45,355 nucleotides of DNA from a virus, in IMG/VR virus record IMGVR_UViG_3300036859_000299, positions 1 through 45,355 of that record; one strand, given 5' to 3'. The position numbers were made by a program, and so were the translations under genes. Below the pieces are notes generated by a model. The model had not been told where the DNA came from. It was given only the letters and a program-made list of their open reading frames with translations, and did not search any database. Shown piece after piece: positions 29,725-38,794 of this stretch. Numbering within the stretch: position 1 is the first letter of the stretch; each line of letters starts with the position of its first letter.

Positions 29725-30305
29725 ACGGTGCTGAATCCTTCCCCGATGTGCATTTGCGTGATCTGCCGAAGATGTCCGACGCGCTTTCCCTGTGAGCGAA
29801 TGTAATCTGCCAAAATCCTGTCATATCCACGGCCGTTCGCTGCGGGCCATTCGTGGATGACGCCCTTGCGCATGAACGTCATCCCGCCGACCGAAACATG
29901 CTCCATGACTTCCTCGTCCACAAATGGCGTGTAACCTTCAGGCGTCCACGCAACGATGTTGCAATTTATCGGACGCAGGGATAATGCCGCAAATTCTGGA
30001 TAATCCAGCAGCAATTCCGCGCCGTTCTCCAGCCAGTTCTTTTCCACAGCTACACAGTCATCGTCCATGATGAGGTACAGGTCGGTTGTCGCAAGCGCCG
30101 CCGCCGTGCTTCGTCGCAAAACCTGAAAGTCGCTATCCTCACACTCAATCGTGTGGCGATGCTGTGAGTTTCTTAACGCGGCGTGCGGCGTCCGCAGAAG
30201 CCAGGGCCGCAATCCAAGTTGCTCTTGAAGAATTGAGTAACACGCCGATGCGATTTTTGAACGCAGTCCGTTTCTGGCGCAACTGCAAAAGAAAACGTCA
30301 ATCAT
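29709..30305 (-). CDS. GT-A-fold glycosyltransferase-like protein
   Basis: A 198-residue protein. RSTAAALATTDLYLIMDDDC (66-84) carries an aspartate triad in the position of a DxD metal site. VGGMTFMRKGVIHEWPAANG and RILADYIRSQGKRVGHL suit the acceptor side of a GT-A fold. It is smaller than most GT2 enzymes. Coupling with the neighbouring glycosyltransferase and 4-nt overlap with the scaffold-like gene place both in the head module. Confidence 0.65.
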   Translation of the reverse strand: MIDVFFCSCARNGLRSKIASACYSILQEQLGLRPWLLRTPHAALRNSQHRHTIECEDSDFQVLRRSTAAALATTDLYLIMDDDCVAVEKNWLENGAELLLDYPEFAALSLRPINCNIVAWTPEGYTPFVDEEVMEHVSVGGMTFMRKGVIHEWPAANGRGYDRILADYIRSQGKRVGHLRQITQMHIGEGFSTVWNTA

Positions 30306-31000
30306 CGTCCAGCGGCTTCCTCCTTGCGCAAATATTCGCGGCGCTGTTCAGGATTCATCTTCTGGAAGTCCTCGATGCTGATTCCACCGCCGCCAGTGGC
30401 AGCGGAAGTTCCGCCCAGCATGGGAGGGGGTTCCTGTCCGGTTTCGTGTTGTTTTTCCTCCAGCGGCTTAATGACTCCGCGTTCTGCCAGTTGCTTGTAG
30501 CCGAACGAAAGAACGCCGGAGTCCCATTCCTTGCCCCATTCGTCCTTGAGCCATTTCGTCAGGGCTTCGCCAGCCTCTTTCGTCGCCGGGTAATCTTCGT
30601 GCGCGTTCTTGAACTTTTGGATCTCGTAGGCGTCGCGCATCTCCGCCGTCACGCGAACCGTGTTCGTGATGGTAGGCACGACTTCTTCCGGCGCTACGCC
30701 GAAGCGGATGCTGTCCGCGTAATTGAACGCGCCAACAACATCACCTTCCGTCATCAACTTGTTCCAGTGGGTCAGGTCAAATCCGTGTCCGTTTGTTTTT
30801 TCCGCTGGGGCGGTTTTCTGGCGCAGGACTTCAGCCAATTCTTCCGCCGTCGCAGCCCGCGCCCTTTCCGCTTGCAGCGTTCGGTGACTTTCCTCTTGTG
30901 CCGCCGCAACCTTCTTGGCGACTTCCTCATAATCCTTGCCCTTGAAGACTTCTCCGGTTTCCAACTTCAACTCGACTTCCTTTACTGCATCGTCCGCCAT
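30302..31000 (-). CDS. scaffold-like capsid assembly protein
   Basis: A 232-residue acidic, helical protein. VELKLETGEVFKGKDYEEVA at the start, a coiled-coil middle (EESHRTLQAERARAATAEEL) and a Gly-rich linker before IEDFQKMNPEQRREYLRKEE are usual for scaffold proteins between portal and capsid genes. The start at 31000 has GGAGGAGGAG upstream; the longer frame to 31132 is poor. Confidence 0.7.
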   Translation of the reverse strand: MADDAVKEVELKLETGEVFKGKDYEEVAKKVAAAQEESHRTLQAERARAATAEELAEVLRQKTAPAEKTNGHGFDLTHWNKLMTEGDVVGAFNYADSIRFGVAPEEVVPTITNTVRVTAEMRDAYEIQKFKNAHEDYPATKEAGEALTKWLKDEWGKEWDSGVLSFGYKQLAERGVIKPLEEKQHETGQEPPPMLGGTSAATGGGGISIEDFQKMNPEQRREYLRKEEAAGR

Positions 31001-31341
31001 TGCTCCTCCTCCTGTTCTTTCTTTCTGAGTTCCAGAACCATTTGCCGATCCTGAATCCTGCTGATGACGAAATCCTGCAACCTGTGCAACAGCCTTTCCG
31101 ATTCCTGATAGCGAATCATGGCGGACTGGCATTTCCAGGGATTCCAGGGCCGCATCTTCTTTAGCGTTCCGATGTTTTCGTCCGCCATGCGCTCCATTTC
31201 ATCCAGTACAAGCTTCCACCCCTCAGAGCGATTCAGCGCGTCAAGGACTTCTCCGTCATGTAAAACTTTCCGTTCGTCGTCGTCGCGGCTTTCCAGTTGC
31301 TCAATCAGCCGCTTCAGATTCAGAAGCTCCGGAAATCTCAT
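30982..31341 (-). CDS. helical protein between portal and scaffold
   Basis: A 119-residue charged helical protein (MRFPELLNLKRLIEQLESRD...) ending QMVLELRKKEQEEEQWRTMQ. ATG 31341 with GAGG upstream is chosen over the TTG two codons earlier. The 5' end overlaps the portal's 3' end by 41 bases and the 3' end overlaps the scaffold start. Probably a capsid-assembly accessory; not recognised. Confidence 0.6.
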   Translation of the reverse strand: MRFPELLNLKRLIEQLESRDDDERKVLHDGEVLDALNRSEGWKLVLDEMERMADENIGTLKKMRPWNPWKCQSAMIRYQESERLLHRLQDFVISRIQDRQMVLELRKKEQEEEQWRTMQ

Positions 31342-33307
31342 CGGCAATCCTCGGCGCGATTACTTTCTCCATCATGTCAGCCGCGTGCTTTTCCTGTGCG
31401 ATGTCCTGCTGCCCGGCGATTCTCTCGCGCTGCATCTGCATCCGCAGCATATCGGCCGGAGGCGGCTGGTTGAGCGCCGCTTGCTCCTGCTGAGAGAGTG
31501 GCAGGAACAACGGCCCGGCCTTCTGGCGGTAGCCGCTGAAGTCCCAAAGCATCTGCCCGATTTCCTCGACGTTGACTTTCTTTCCGTAGAGCCTTGCCAG
31601 TGAATCCATGAACTGCGGGGCAAGTAGCGTCTGCGAAACGAGCGGGAATACTTGAATCAGGAATTGACGGCTCTGCATCTTGGCCGATGCCCGCATGGAA
31701 AATTTCGGCGCAGCATTGCGAACGACAAGCGGGTCAAGTCGAATCAGTTTTCCATTTTCGCCAACCCATTCGAGTACTCTTTCAGGGTCAAGGTACTTCT
31801 GATTGAGCGTGTGCCAAGCCTCAAGAAACGGCTCGATAATTTCGTCCTCGTCGTTTTCTACAAGGTACTGCAAACGCCTTCCCGACGCCGCAGTCACGGT
31901 GTTTACTCCGGTGGCTGTGCGGCCCACCGAACTTCCCGGTCCGCCAACGCCAAGAGCCGCAAGGTCGGTAATGCCGGTGATTTTCTGGGCGCGAATGTCC
32001 GAAGCGGCTACTTCCACTTGAGCCTCAATCGGCGTGCCAGACATATCCTCGCGCACAAGGTCTTTATCCGGGTCGTCCATCTCCATGACGTTTCCAGGGC
32101 GTCGGCGGAACATGCTTTGTGGGAGCCTTGCGCCGCGTCGCTTCTTCGTGGACGGATTCAAGAGAAGCGCGAGAAGGTCAATGCGCCCGTTAATGATTTC
32201 TTCCTGTAGGCGTTGCTCGCCCTCGACTACATCGCAGATTCCAAGCGCGTGCCAACGGTCAGGAACGTCGGTGTAGTAAAACGAGAATCGCGGAATGAAC
32301 CCAAGCGGATTGACTTTGTTGTACGCGCAATGCGTCCGGTTGAGCGCCCATACGATTCTGTCTTTGGTGGTGTACTGGACGACTTCCACGCGCTTTCCTG
32401 CGGGGTCTGCTGTCGAATCCCGGTGCGGCTCCCATATACCGCCAAGATAGGACTCAATGGCGCGTTTGGAATTGTCGCCCTGAGTTTCCGTTTTGGACTT
32501 GGCCGCTTCAAGCAACCACTCATCTGACGGGATGTTAAACCCGGTCTGGTTCCGATACTGCTTCAGGTCATCAACGGTCATCAGTTTTCGGACGCAATCA
32601 AACCGCGCTGCCTGAATGCTTGGAGCTTCGCAGCCTGGGTCAATGTAGTAGTCCTTGATGCTGATATTGCGGATATACGGGCGATTCGGTTTTTCCGTGT
32701 AAACCTTTTCCTCATAGACCGATTTCATTCCTACGGTTGTCGAGAACGAACCAAACAGCGGGTCCTGTTTTCGCCCGCGAATCGGCACGCGATTTCGGAT
32801 GATGGTTCTGCGCGTGAGTTCGCGCATATCCCAGCCGACTTCAAAGACGCCATTGCCGTAAATCTTGGAATCTTTCAGGGCGCGCTTGAAAACTTGACGA
32901 ACTCGCGCTGCTTTTAGCTGACGAAGCATGAGCAGCTTTGTAGCCTCAGCCTCCTCGTAGGTTGTGAGTCCATCGGGATCAGCGGAGAACCATTCCGGGT
33001 CGCTGAAAATGGACGCCAATTCAATCGGTAGAACGGACTCGATTTGTTGGAAGCATAGAAAGACTCCGAGACTGGAACGCGGCATTTTCGTTCCGTCCCA
33101 GAAGCGTTGCTGCACCCAGGCGAGATAGAGTTCGTCGGCATTGCGATACCTCTTGTCATGCACCATCTGGCGGTAGCGTTCGGCGTGCTCGAAATCTTCT
33201 ACGGCTACTTTCAGAGCGAACGTATCGTTCCACGGTTGGGCGGGCAGAGAGACTTTCGCCTTCTCCGCTTCGGTCATGGGTTCGGGATGCTTGAGTACAG
33301 CTTGCAT
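31301..33307 (-). CDS. portal protein
   Basis: A 668-residue protein. LPIELASIFSDPEWFSADPD, RALKDSKIYGNGVFEVGWD, KDYYIDPGCEAPSIQAARFD, RFSFYYTDVPDRWHALGICD and GEQRLQEEIINGRIDLLALL form the large P22-type portal pattern seen in short-tailed phages. A long helix and barrel-like C-terminus follow. It forms the dodecameric DNA entry ring. The ATG at 33307 is chosen because it shares bases with the terminase stop (TGATG); a GTG at 33316 is in frame. Confidence 0.85.
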   Translation of the reverse strand: MQAVLKHPEPMTEAEKAKVSLPAQPWNDTFALKVAVEDFEHAERYRQMVHDKRYRNADELYLAWVQQRFWDGTKMPRSSLGVFLCFQQIESVLPIELASIFSDPEWFSADPDGLTTYEEAEATKLLMLRQLKAARVRQVFKRALKDSKIYGNGVFEVGWDMRELTRRTIIRNRVPIRGRKQDPLFGSFSTTVGMKSVYEEKVYTEKPNRPYIRNISIKDYYIDPGCEAPSIQAARFDCVRKLMTVDDLKQYRNQTGFNIPSDEWLLEAAKSKTETQGDNSKRAIESYLGGIWEPHRDSTADPAGKRVEVVQYTTKDRIVWALNRTHCAYNKVNPLGFIPRFSFYYTDVPDRWHALGICDVVEGEQRLQEEIINGRIDLLALLLNPSTKKRRGARLPQSMFRRRPGNVMEMDDPDKDLVREDMSGTPIEAQVEVAASDIRAQKITGITDLAALGVGGPGSSVGRTATGVNTVTAASGRRLQYLVENDEDEIIEPFLEAWHTLNQKYLDPERVLEWVGENGKLIRLDPLVVRNAAPKFSMRASAKMQSRQFLIQVFPLVSQTLLAPQFMDSLARLYGKKVNVEEIGQMLWDFSGYRQKAGPLFLPLSQQEQAALNQPPPADMLRMQMQRERIAGQQDIAQEKHAADMMEKVIAPRIADEISGASESEAAD

Positions 33308-34968
33308 CAGCGCCACACTCCAGTTTTACCGACAGAAGGCATGGTTTCTTTATCGAGCAGCCAGCGCGGACGGCCATTCTCAAACCCTACGAAACGGTCA
33401 ATCATCCACGGAGGCGCAATCGGATATTCTGCCTGCGGAGGCGATGGCGTCAGGTCTCCCTCTACTCCGCCGTCACGATTCTGCATCTGGTCGGCGAGCG
33501 TATCGAGAATGTCGTCATGTACTGACGCGTCGCCGAAATTCAGAATCTCGATAATAGCGTCGGACTTTGAGGACAAATCTTCCGCAAAACGAATCACTCG
33601 CCCCTTGAACCACGCTTGCAATCCACGAATGCGCATGGCCTTTGATACTTTCGTGCTGCGGGGAAGTGCAATGATGTTTGGAAAAATTCCTAGCTTAGTC
33701 ATCTGCCGGCGCAAGAATGGAAGCAAAACTCTCGCGTGTGCATCCTTCTCGATCTTCATGTCCAACGGCTGCATTTTTACGTGGATGTCGAAAATGTGAG
33801 CGATGGTTTCGAACGGCGTAAAACGTCCGCGGCGAATGTCGAGGACGTACACCCTTCCGTCGCGGTCAAACCCGCAGGTAGTGAGGACTGTGTAGTCGTT
33901 ACGTTTGTTGTCCTCCATGCCGTGAAGGTCAATGGTCGTGTGTTTGCGGAGCGGGACGCCATCGAGCGCGCGGCGAGGAAAGAACACAATATCTTCACGC
34001 GCTGCAAGCTGGCTGGACTCGGCAACGGGCATCTGCCGGTACTGCGACGAATATTGCGTGGGATCATTTTCTTCGATGCGCTTGAGTTCTTCGAGCGGGA
34101 AGCGCGTCGGCCAAAGCGGAACGCTGTCAGGCGTGTCTTTCGGGTCCGCCGATTTGACGGAGATAAACCAGGTCTTTTTCTTGGCTGATTCTTCTTGCCG
34201 GATGATGTCGCCATAGGCGTCTCCTGTCGCGTAGCGCGTCCCTTCAATATCTTTCCAGCCGTGATGCGGCGGCAGTGGAGAACGTTCCAGCAGCGGGTCG
34301 CAAAACTTGATGTGGTCAATTACTTCTTTAATCTGGTTCGGAGTCTTGACGTTTTCCTTGTCCACCATGTCGGAAAACTTTTCGACTTCGTAGTGGTAGC
34401 TGGAAATTACTTTGCCGACGGATGAGACCGAAACGGTAGGCTCCTTCATCCATTTACGCTGGCGGTTCGGTATAGTGAAACTTTCCTGATTTCCAAATTC
34501 CATCACGTTCTTACGCGGCGGACAAAATTCAGGAAAGAGCTGGTAGAACCGCTCATTGAACTGGAAATGCTCTTTCATTTCGGAGAGCATTCGTGTGGCC
34601 TGTTCGCCGATGGCCGTGGAAATCAGAATGCGAACGTCTGGATAGTTTATAATCCATTGAATCGAATGGGAGATAGTAAGGATCGTGGTTTTGAAATGTC
34701 CGCGCGGCCAGAGCATCAACCGGAATCGCGGACCTTCCAGTTCCCAAAGTTGTTTGTGGGGGCGGTATCCGACAAGCGTCATGCTCTTGGGATCAATTCT
34801 GTCCACGCCGCCGGGAAACTTCTGCATCAACTCGCACATTTCGCGGTGCGGCTTTTCTTCTATGTCCTTGTATTGCAGCACAACTTTCGCCAAGAAAAAC
34901 AAATCCGTCCTTGCGCGCTGCCGCGCGTTCGACCACTGCACGACCCGTTGACGGAGTTCAGGATTCAT
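33307..34968 (-). CDS. terL: terminase large subunit
   Basis: A 553-residue protein. RLMLWPRGHFKTTILTISHS (84-103) is the variant P-loop of this terminase group, and HSIQWIINYPDVRILISTAI follows as motif III region. The nuclease part starts near THTTIDLHGMEDNKRNDYTV with its first Asp and runs on through CGFDRDGRVYVLDI to the later acidic residues. The enzyme pumps DNA into the prohead and cuts it. The Walker B region reads KFSDMVDKENV, where many relatives have DD in place of SD. It overlaps the upstream gene by 4 nt (ATGA). Confidence 0.9.
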   Translation of the reverse strand: MNPELRQRVVQWSNARQRARTDLFFLAKVVLQYKDIEEKPHREMCELMQKFPGGVDRIDPKSMTLVGYRPHKQLWELEGPRFRLMLWPRGHFKTTILTISHSIQWIINYPDVRILISTAIGEQATRMLSEMKEHFQFNERFYQLFPEFCPPRKNVMEFGNQESFTIPNRQRKWMKEPTVSVSSVGKVISSYHYEVEKFSDMVDKENVKTPNQIKEVIDHIKFCDPLLERSPLPPHHGWKDIEGTRYATGDAYGDIIRQEESAKKKTWFISVKSADPKDTPDSVPLWPTRFPLEELKRIEENDPTQYSSQYRQMPVAESSQLAAREDIVFFPRRALDGVPLRKHTTIDLHGMEDNKRNDYTVLTTCGFDRDGRVYVLDIRRGRFTPFETIAHIFDIHVKMQPLDMKIEKDAHARVLLPFLRRQMTKLGIFPNIIALPRSTKVSKAMRIRGLQAWFKGRVIRFAEDLSSKSDAIIEILNFGDASVHDDILDTLADQMQNRDGGVEGDLTPSPPQAEYPIAPPWMIDRFVGFENGRPRWLLDKETMPSVGKTGVWR

Positions 34969-35141
34969 CTGTGCGAAAGCAGCTTTGTCACTTTTTTGCG
35001 GCGCTCCTCAGAAAATTCTTCTGGCGTATGTGTTGCGCCAGTCTTCGTGTTTTTCGCCTCGATGACTTTATTCCCGCGAAATGCAAGGCGAATGTTGGTT
35101 CCTTTCTTGTAGCGGTAGCGGACACCTGCGCCGAGAGGCAT
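34965..35141 (-). CDS. small basic protein upstream of the terminase gene
   Basis: A 58-residue basic protein (MPLGAGVRYRYKKGTNIRLA...) ending ERRKKVTKLLSHR. The start at 35141 is chosen because its ATG lies in TGATG with the stop of the preceding gene and has GGAGA upstream; a start at 35195 would need 55 bases of overlap. The strand-rich start and basic tail suggest nucleic-acid binding. Not recognised. Confidence 0.65.
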   Translation of the reverse strand: MPLGAGVRYRYKKGTNIRLAFRGNKVIEAKNTKTGATHTPEEFSEERRKKVTKLLSHR

Positions 35142-35482
35142 CAGGCCATCTCCTGCCAGCCGCCCAGATCCGATTGCGATGTGCAGTTCGGACATGGCGC
35201 GTACTTCTCGACAAGTTGGTAAAGTAAAAATCCGATGAAAGAGACAACCAGCGTATAAGTCGCCCAGATATACGGGCTTCTCCATGCTGGCGAAGTCGCA
35301 ACTAGCGCGACCCAAAAGCCGACGCACATCTGGCAGGACAGCAGGTTACGCAGAAGCGGATGCTTGTTCTGCGCCCACTGGCGAAGGCTGTCCAGAAGGC
35401 TCGCTTGCAGCAGCAGCCGCGTCAGGTGCGCCTGCGCCAATGCGAGCGCGAACATCAGCGACCACTCGTTGATACTTAGCAT
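35141..35482 (-). CDS. DUF1360-like membrane protein
   Basis: A 113-residue protein. FALALAQAHLTRLLLQASLL, then LLSCQMCVGFWVALVA (CxxC at 50-53), a transmembrane part (ATYTLVVSFIGFLLYQLV, ~74-91) and a final CPNC match the DUF1360 layout of a conserved start, CxxCxGxW and membrane helix. The ribosome site AGGGAGGG is strong. The first 46 codons overlap the 3' end of the glutaredoxin-like gene in another frame. Confidence 0.75.
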   Translation of the reverse strand: MLSINEWSLMFALALAQAHLTRLLLQASLLDSLRQWAQNKHPLLRNLLSCQMCVGFWVALVATSPAWRSPYIWATYTLVVSFIGFLLYQLVEKYAPCPNCTSQSDLGGWQEMA

Positions 35483-35732
35483 CGTCCCTCCCTAGAATCC
35501 ATTTCTTCGTCGGTGCGAAAAGAAGAAGTGGAAAATGTGCACGAGGAGACTTCGTGATGGTTCTAATACCAAACTCGATCACTGGGTCGCCGCCGCCGAC
35601 GATTTCCTGAAACGCTACGCCATTCTCCATGAGGTATTGCCTGGCCCATTCGCACATCGCGCAGCCCGCCATTGTGTAGAGACGAACGTAGACCGGTACG
35701 CCTTCTCCTGCTTTCATGTCGTTGTCATTCAT
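35346..35732 (-). CDS. glutaredoxin-like protein
   Basis: A 128-residue protein. VYVRLYTMAGCAMCEWARQY contains the redox pair C24-x2-C27 in the first strand-loop of a thioredoxin fold, followed by LMENGVAFQEIVGG; the cis-Pro region may be RAHFPLLLF. It is a candidate thiol-disulfide exchanger. The C-terminal ~45 residues (APDAAAAASEPSGQPSPVGA) are disordered and overlap the DUF1360-like gene's start. The ordered domain ends just at the overlap. Confidence 0.75.
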   Translation of the reverse strand: MNDNDMKAGEGVPVYVRLYTMAGCAMCEWARQYLMENGVAFQEIVGGGDPVIEFGIRTITKSPRAHFPLLLFAPTKKWILGRDDAKYQRVVADVRARIGAGAPDAAAAASEPSGQPSPVGAEQASASA

Positions 35733-35738
35733 AGGTTC

Positions 35739-37517
35739 CTACCGTAGCTTAGCTACGATTCCTCTCCGATGCGCTGTGACCGTTCCGCACAAATCTCCCT
35801 TGGTAGGCCAGTAGGCGTACTTCCCACTCCTAGAAACGTAGGCTCGCGGCGCAGAGTAGCTAAAACTAGCGAGGTCCGCATGGCACAGATTGGCCTGGAT
35901 GCTCCAATCCACCGGCGAGCCGGAGGTCTTAACCATGAATAGCTTGCCCACAAGCGCACCAGGGGAAGAACCACTCGTCGCATTCCGGTAAACAACTGCC
36001 GAGAAGTAGTCCGTATCGTTTACAACATTGAATGACCCGAAGTACGACTCTGTGGCAAAGAACAGCGGACTGCCTGTAGTGATGCGCTGCGTGAAGGTGG
36101 CCGGGTCGGTTACGGGCCGCGAATAAATCTCGAATTGCGCGTTGGTAACGTTGTGATGGTTCATCGTGTACGTGCCCACGGGCGCTCCGTGGCCGTCGCC
36201 GCCTTTTTGCGAGGCGTTGTCCACGGTATAGACGTTCAGCGTTTCCACGTCCCAGACAGAATTATTGCAACTGGTGATCCCACTACATGTCGCCCACGAT
36301 ATGCTGATGTATTTTGAATTGGTGCCGACGCGCATGTTGTGCGCCTTGCCGCGAATCGCGCTGGGAATCGTTCCAGTTGGATAGGCTTGTACTTCCCATT
36401 GGCTGCCTGTCGCGTTGGTCACGGTGCCCTGATCTGTCCTCCACCACCGGCAGCCAAGAGTGGCGTCATACACAAGAACGGTTGTGCGGTCGTTTTGACC
36501 TGTGGCTATGTCGCCTGAGAAATTAAACAGTTTGAAATATCGCCGGTTCGCTCCACTGCCTGCTACCATCAGATCGCCGGAAAATCCCTGTAGCCCTTGT
36601 CCGTTCATGCAAGTGGAAACGTTGGGGTCAAGAACGGTAGTAAATGTTCCTCCGCTGGTAGGGTCAACCGTTAATTTTCTAATCAGCCTTGGGGTAGTAA
36701 AATCATAGCCGTAATAGACGCCAGATTCATCAGGCGAAGCAAATGGGGCGTTTTCAGAGAACCTTCCAGAACCGCGTATCTCAAATCCCGGTGTTCCCGT
36801 AGATGGGAGTGCGAAGCCCATTCCCGTTCCTGCATGGATTGACGCCTGAAATGTAGTGGTGTTGAAGTCGTATAAGACCCAACTAATTGTTCCCGTAGTG
36901 TCGTTACGCAACGGTAGCGCGAAGTAAGCGTCATCCTTGTCCCAGAGATTGCATTGCATGCTCTCCGCAGCGGCAGGCTGGAAGTTTGTTCCTGAACGCC
37001 ATCCAGTATTGTCTGCGATCTGAAGCAGGTCTGTGTTGTAGGTCGTGTCCGTGAACTGTGTGTTATTTGATGGATTCGTATTAGACCAGTTTGTTTCTAC
37101 AACTGTGGCTAAAGACCTGGAACCCCCAGTATATGTCGGCGGTCCTGAAGCTGGCGGGTTCGCGGCTGTAGTGAAATTTTGTTCCGAGCTTGTAGTTGTT
37201 TGGCTGTAATTATTTGTGACCTGAACTTTATAATAATAGGTAGTAGAGGCGCTTAATCCAGAGATTGTAATGGAAAAACTGGTTGCAAGTGTCGGATTGG
37301 TAGTAGCGGTCTCCGTATTGGGGTAAGGTCCGCCTAGAACTGTTCCCCAAATAACTTGAGCCGTACAGGGACTATCGGTGTCGAAAGTTATAATCGCCTG
37401 GGTTTGACCAGGAGTGCCCGAAGAGATATTGCTGATAACAGGTGGAGATGTGGTAAATGCGATGTAGAACCCTCCCCCACTTTGGGTCATCGTTCCTTTG
37501 ATTTGTATTGTTGACAT
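35739..37517 (-). CDS. large tail fibre-type protein with FN3-like domain
   Basis: A 592-residue protein. The N-terminus (STIQIKGTMTQSGGGFYIAF) is followed by an FN3-like domain (~25-135: PPVISNISSGTPGQTQAIIT, STTYYYKVQVTNNYSQ) and a ~450-residue Trp/Tyr-rich beta domain with propeller-like features (DDAYFALPLRN, GTISWVLYDFNTTTFQA). The start at 37517 is preferred over an upstream one because it follows a weak AAGGAAAAG. It may be a host-binding fibre or enzyme. Confidence 0.65.
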   Translation of the reverse strand: MSTIQIKGTMTQSGGGFYIAFTTSPPVISNISSGTPGQTQAIITFDTDSPCTAQVIWGTVLGGPYPNTETATTNPTLATSFSITISGLSASTTYYYKVQVTNNYSQTTTSSEQNFTTAANPPASGPPTYTGGSRSLATVVETNWSNTNPSNNTQFTDTTYNTDLLQIADNTGWRSGTNFQPAAAESMQCNLWDKDDAYFALPLRNDTTGTISWVLYDFNTTTFQASIHAGTGMGFALPSTGTPGFEIRGSGRFSENAPFASPDESGVYYGYDFTTPRLIRKLTVDPTSGGTFTTVLDPNVSTCMNGQGLQGFSGDLMVAGSGANRRYFKLFNFSGDIATGQNDRTTVLVYDATLGCRWWRTDQGTVTNATGSQWEVQAYPTGTIPSAIRGKAHNMRVGTNSKYISISWATCSGITSCNNSVWDVETLNVYTVDNASQKGGDGHGAPVGTYTMNHHNVTNAQFEIYSRPVTDPATFTQRITTGSPLFFATESYFGSFNVVNDTDYFSAVVYRNATSGSSPGALVGKLFMVKTSGSPVDWSIQANLCHADLASFSYSAPRAYVSRSGKYAYWPTKGDLCGTVTAHRRGIVAKLR

Positions 37518-37533
37518 TATCTTTTCCTTACAG

Positions 37534-38787
37534 TTAGAACATCTCCGTGATAACCACTTGGCGCAAGCGAACGAAGTTGCCAATGGTTCCAGTTCCCAGT
37601 TGCAGAGTGAAGGTCAGTTGGAGCGTTCCATTCGTCGCAAACCCAGTAACAGGTTGGGCAGTGTTGTTAGGACTGAACAGGGTCGTGGCTGTAGCAGATC
37701 CCTGTTCTGTTAGCGTTCCTGTTTCTATAGCGGCACTCGCTCCCGCGGCGGCGGTGCCTTGAATTAAGAAGCTCGTGCCGCGCCCAATAGCGACGGTGCT
37801 AGCACCGGGAACCTGTGTATTGCTCTGGAAAATAATTGTGCCTGCCAACTTCATCTTGAACAGGAATGTGGGAACTGTGGATGTGCTTGTACGCTCGACA
37901 ACGATGTCCACTCGATAGAGCTTGTTCGTGAAAATCGTGTTCGCAGGAAAGGTGGCATTGAACCCGAACGCCGTTTCGTTCGTGCCCGCGTTGGTGCAGT
38001 TTGTATCCGCGCCTCCGCTGATGCAATTATTCGTGAAGGTTCCCGTCGTAAAGGTCAAGCTCGGACTGGCCGCGGTGCAGGCCGTGGAATTACAGAACAT
38101 GGACAGCAAAACTTTTGGCGTGTATCCAACAGTTCCGTTAGTAAACATCGCAAACGCTTTTTGCGTGGTATCATCCGCAATCGCACCCACCAGAGTAGGT
38201 GCAGCTCCCGCGATATTCGGAACTCTAACGGCGTCTGCCGATGTCGCCGCGCTGGCGTCCAAAGTACCCGTCGTTCCAAAGGTATTGGCTCGGTTAGCCA
38301 GCAGGACATTTTGGACCGCTCCGCCATTTTCAGAACAGGCGAAGACGTTTCCGGTGTTGGCCCCGCACTTTACAGAACTGGCCGCTCCTACAGCCAGTGC
38401 TCCAGTTGTCCACTGCGTCGAACCCGCCCCGGTGCCTCCGAAAACGGTATTCCCATCCTTGTCAACGGCCAGAACGGTAGTCCCATCCTTCAGTTTAACC
38501 TCAAAGATGTCTACGGCGTTGGTGCCGTTAAACTGCTTAACGATGAAAGTCTTATCCGCAGTGGGCTGGATTGTCTGGTCTAGCGAAGGTGACGGACTAA
38601 TCTTGTTGTTGAAAGTCGTAAAATCGCCGGCAGCCAGATAGCCATCAATGGCTCCCGTAGCTTGCGGGATTGCAAATGTCCTGTCGGCAGAAAGATCGCC
38701 TCCTCCAGTCAGCGGTGCCGTCGTATTTATCGTTCGCGCCGAAGAGACGCCCCCTCCGCCGCCCACTCCAAAAATTCGTTTTCTCAT
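37534..38787 (-). CDS. tail fibre protein with GGGDLSADRT repeat motif
   Basis: A 417-residue protein. TINTTAPLTGGGDLSADRTF and AIPQATGAIDGYLAAGDFTT are the classic tail fibre repeat that begins with TGGGDLSADRT. The middle part is Ala/Thr/Val-rich; the C-terminal part (~280-417) is a beta-sandwich like head-binding or receptor-tip domain. A Gly run (GVGGGGGVSS) near the start works as a hinge. Confidence 0.8.
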   Translation of the reverse strand: MRKRIFGVGGGGGVSSARTINTTAPLTGGGDLSADRTFAIPQATGAIDGYLAAGDFTTFNNKISPSPSLDQTIQPTADKTFIVKQFNGTNAVDIFEVKLKDGTTVLAVDKDGNTVFGGTGAGSTQWTTGALAVGAASSVKCGANTGNVFACSENGGAVQNVLLANRANTFGTTGTLDASAATSADAVRVPNIAGAAPTLVGAIADDTTQKAFAMFTNGTVGYTPKVLLSMFCNSTACTAASPSLTFTTGTFTNNCISGGADTNCTNAGTNETAFGFNATFPANTIFTNKLYRVDIVVERTSTSTVPTFLFKMKLAGTIIFQSNTQVPGASTVAIGRGTSFLIQGTAAAGASAAIETGTLTEQGSATATTLFSPNNTAQPVTGFATNGTLQLTFTLQLGTGTIGNFVRLRQVVITEMF

Positions 38788-38794
38788 GGATTCC

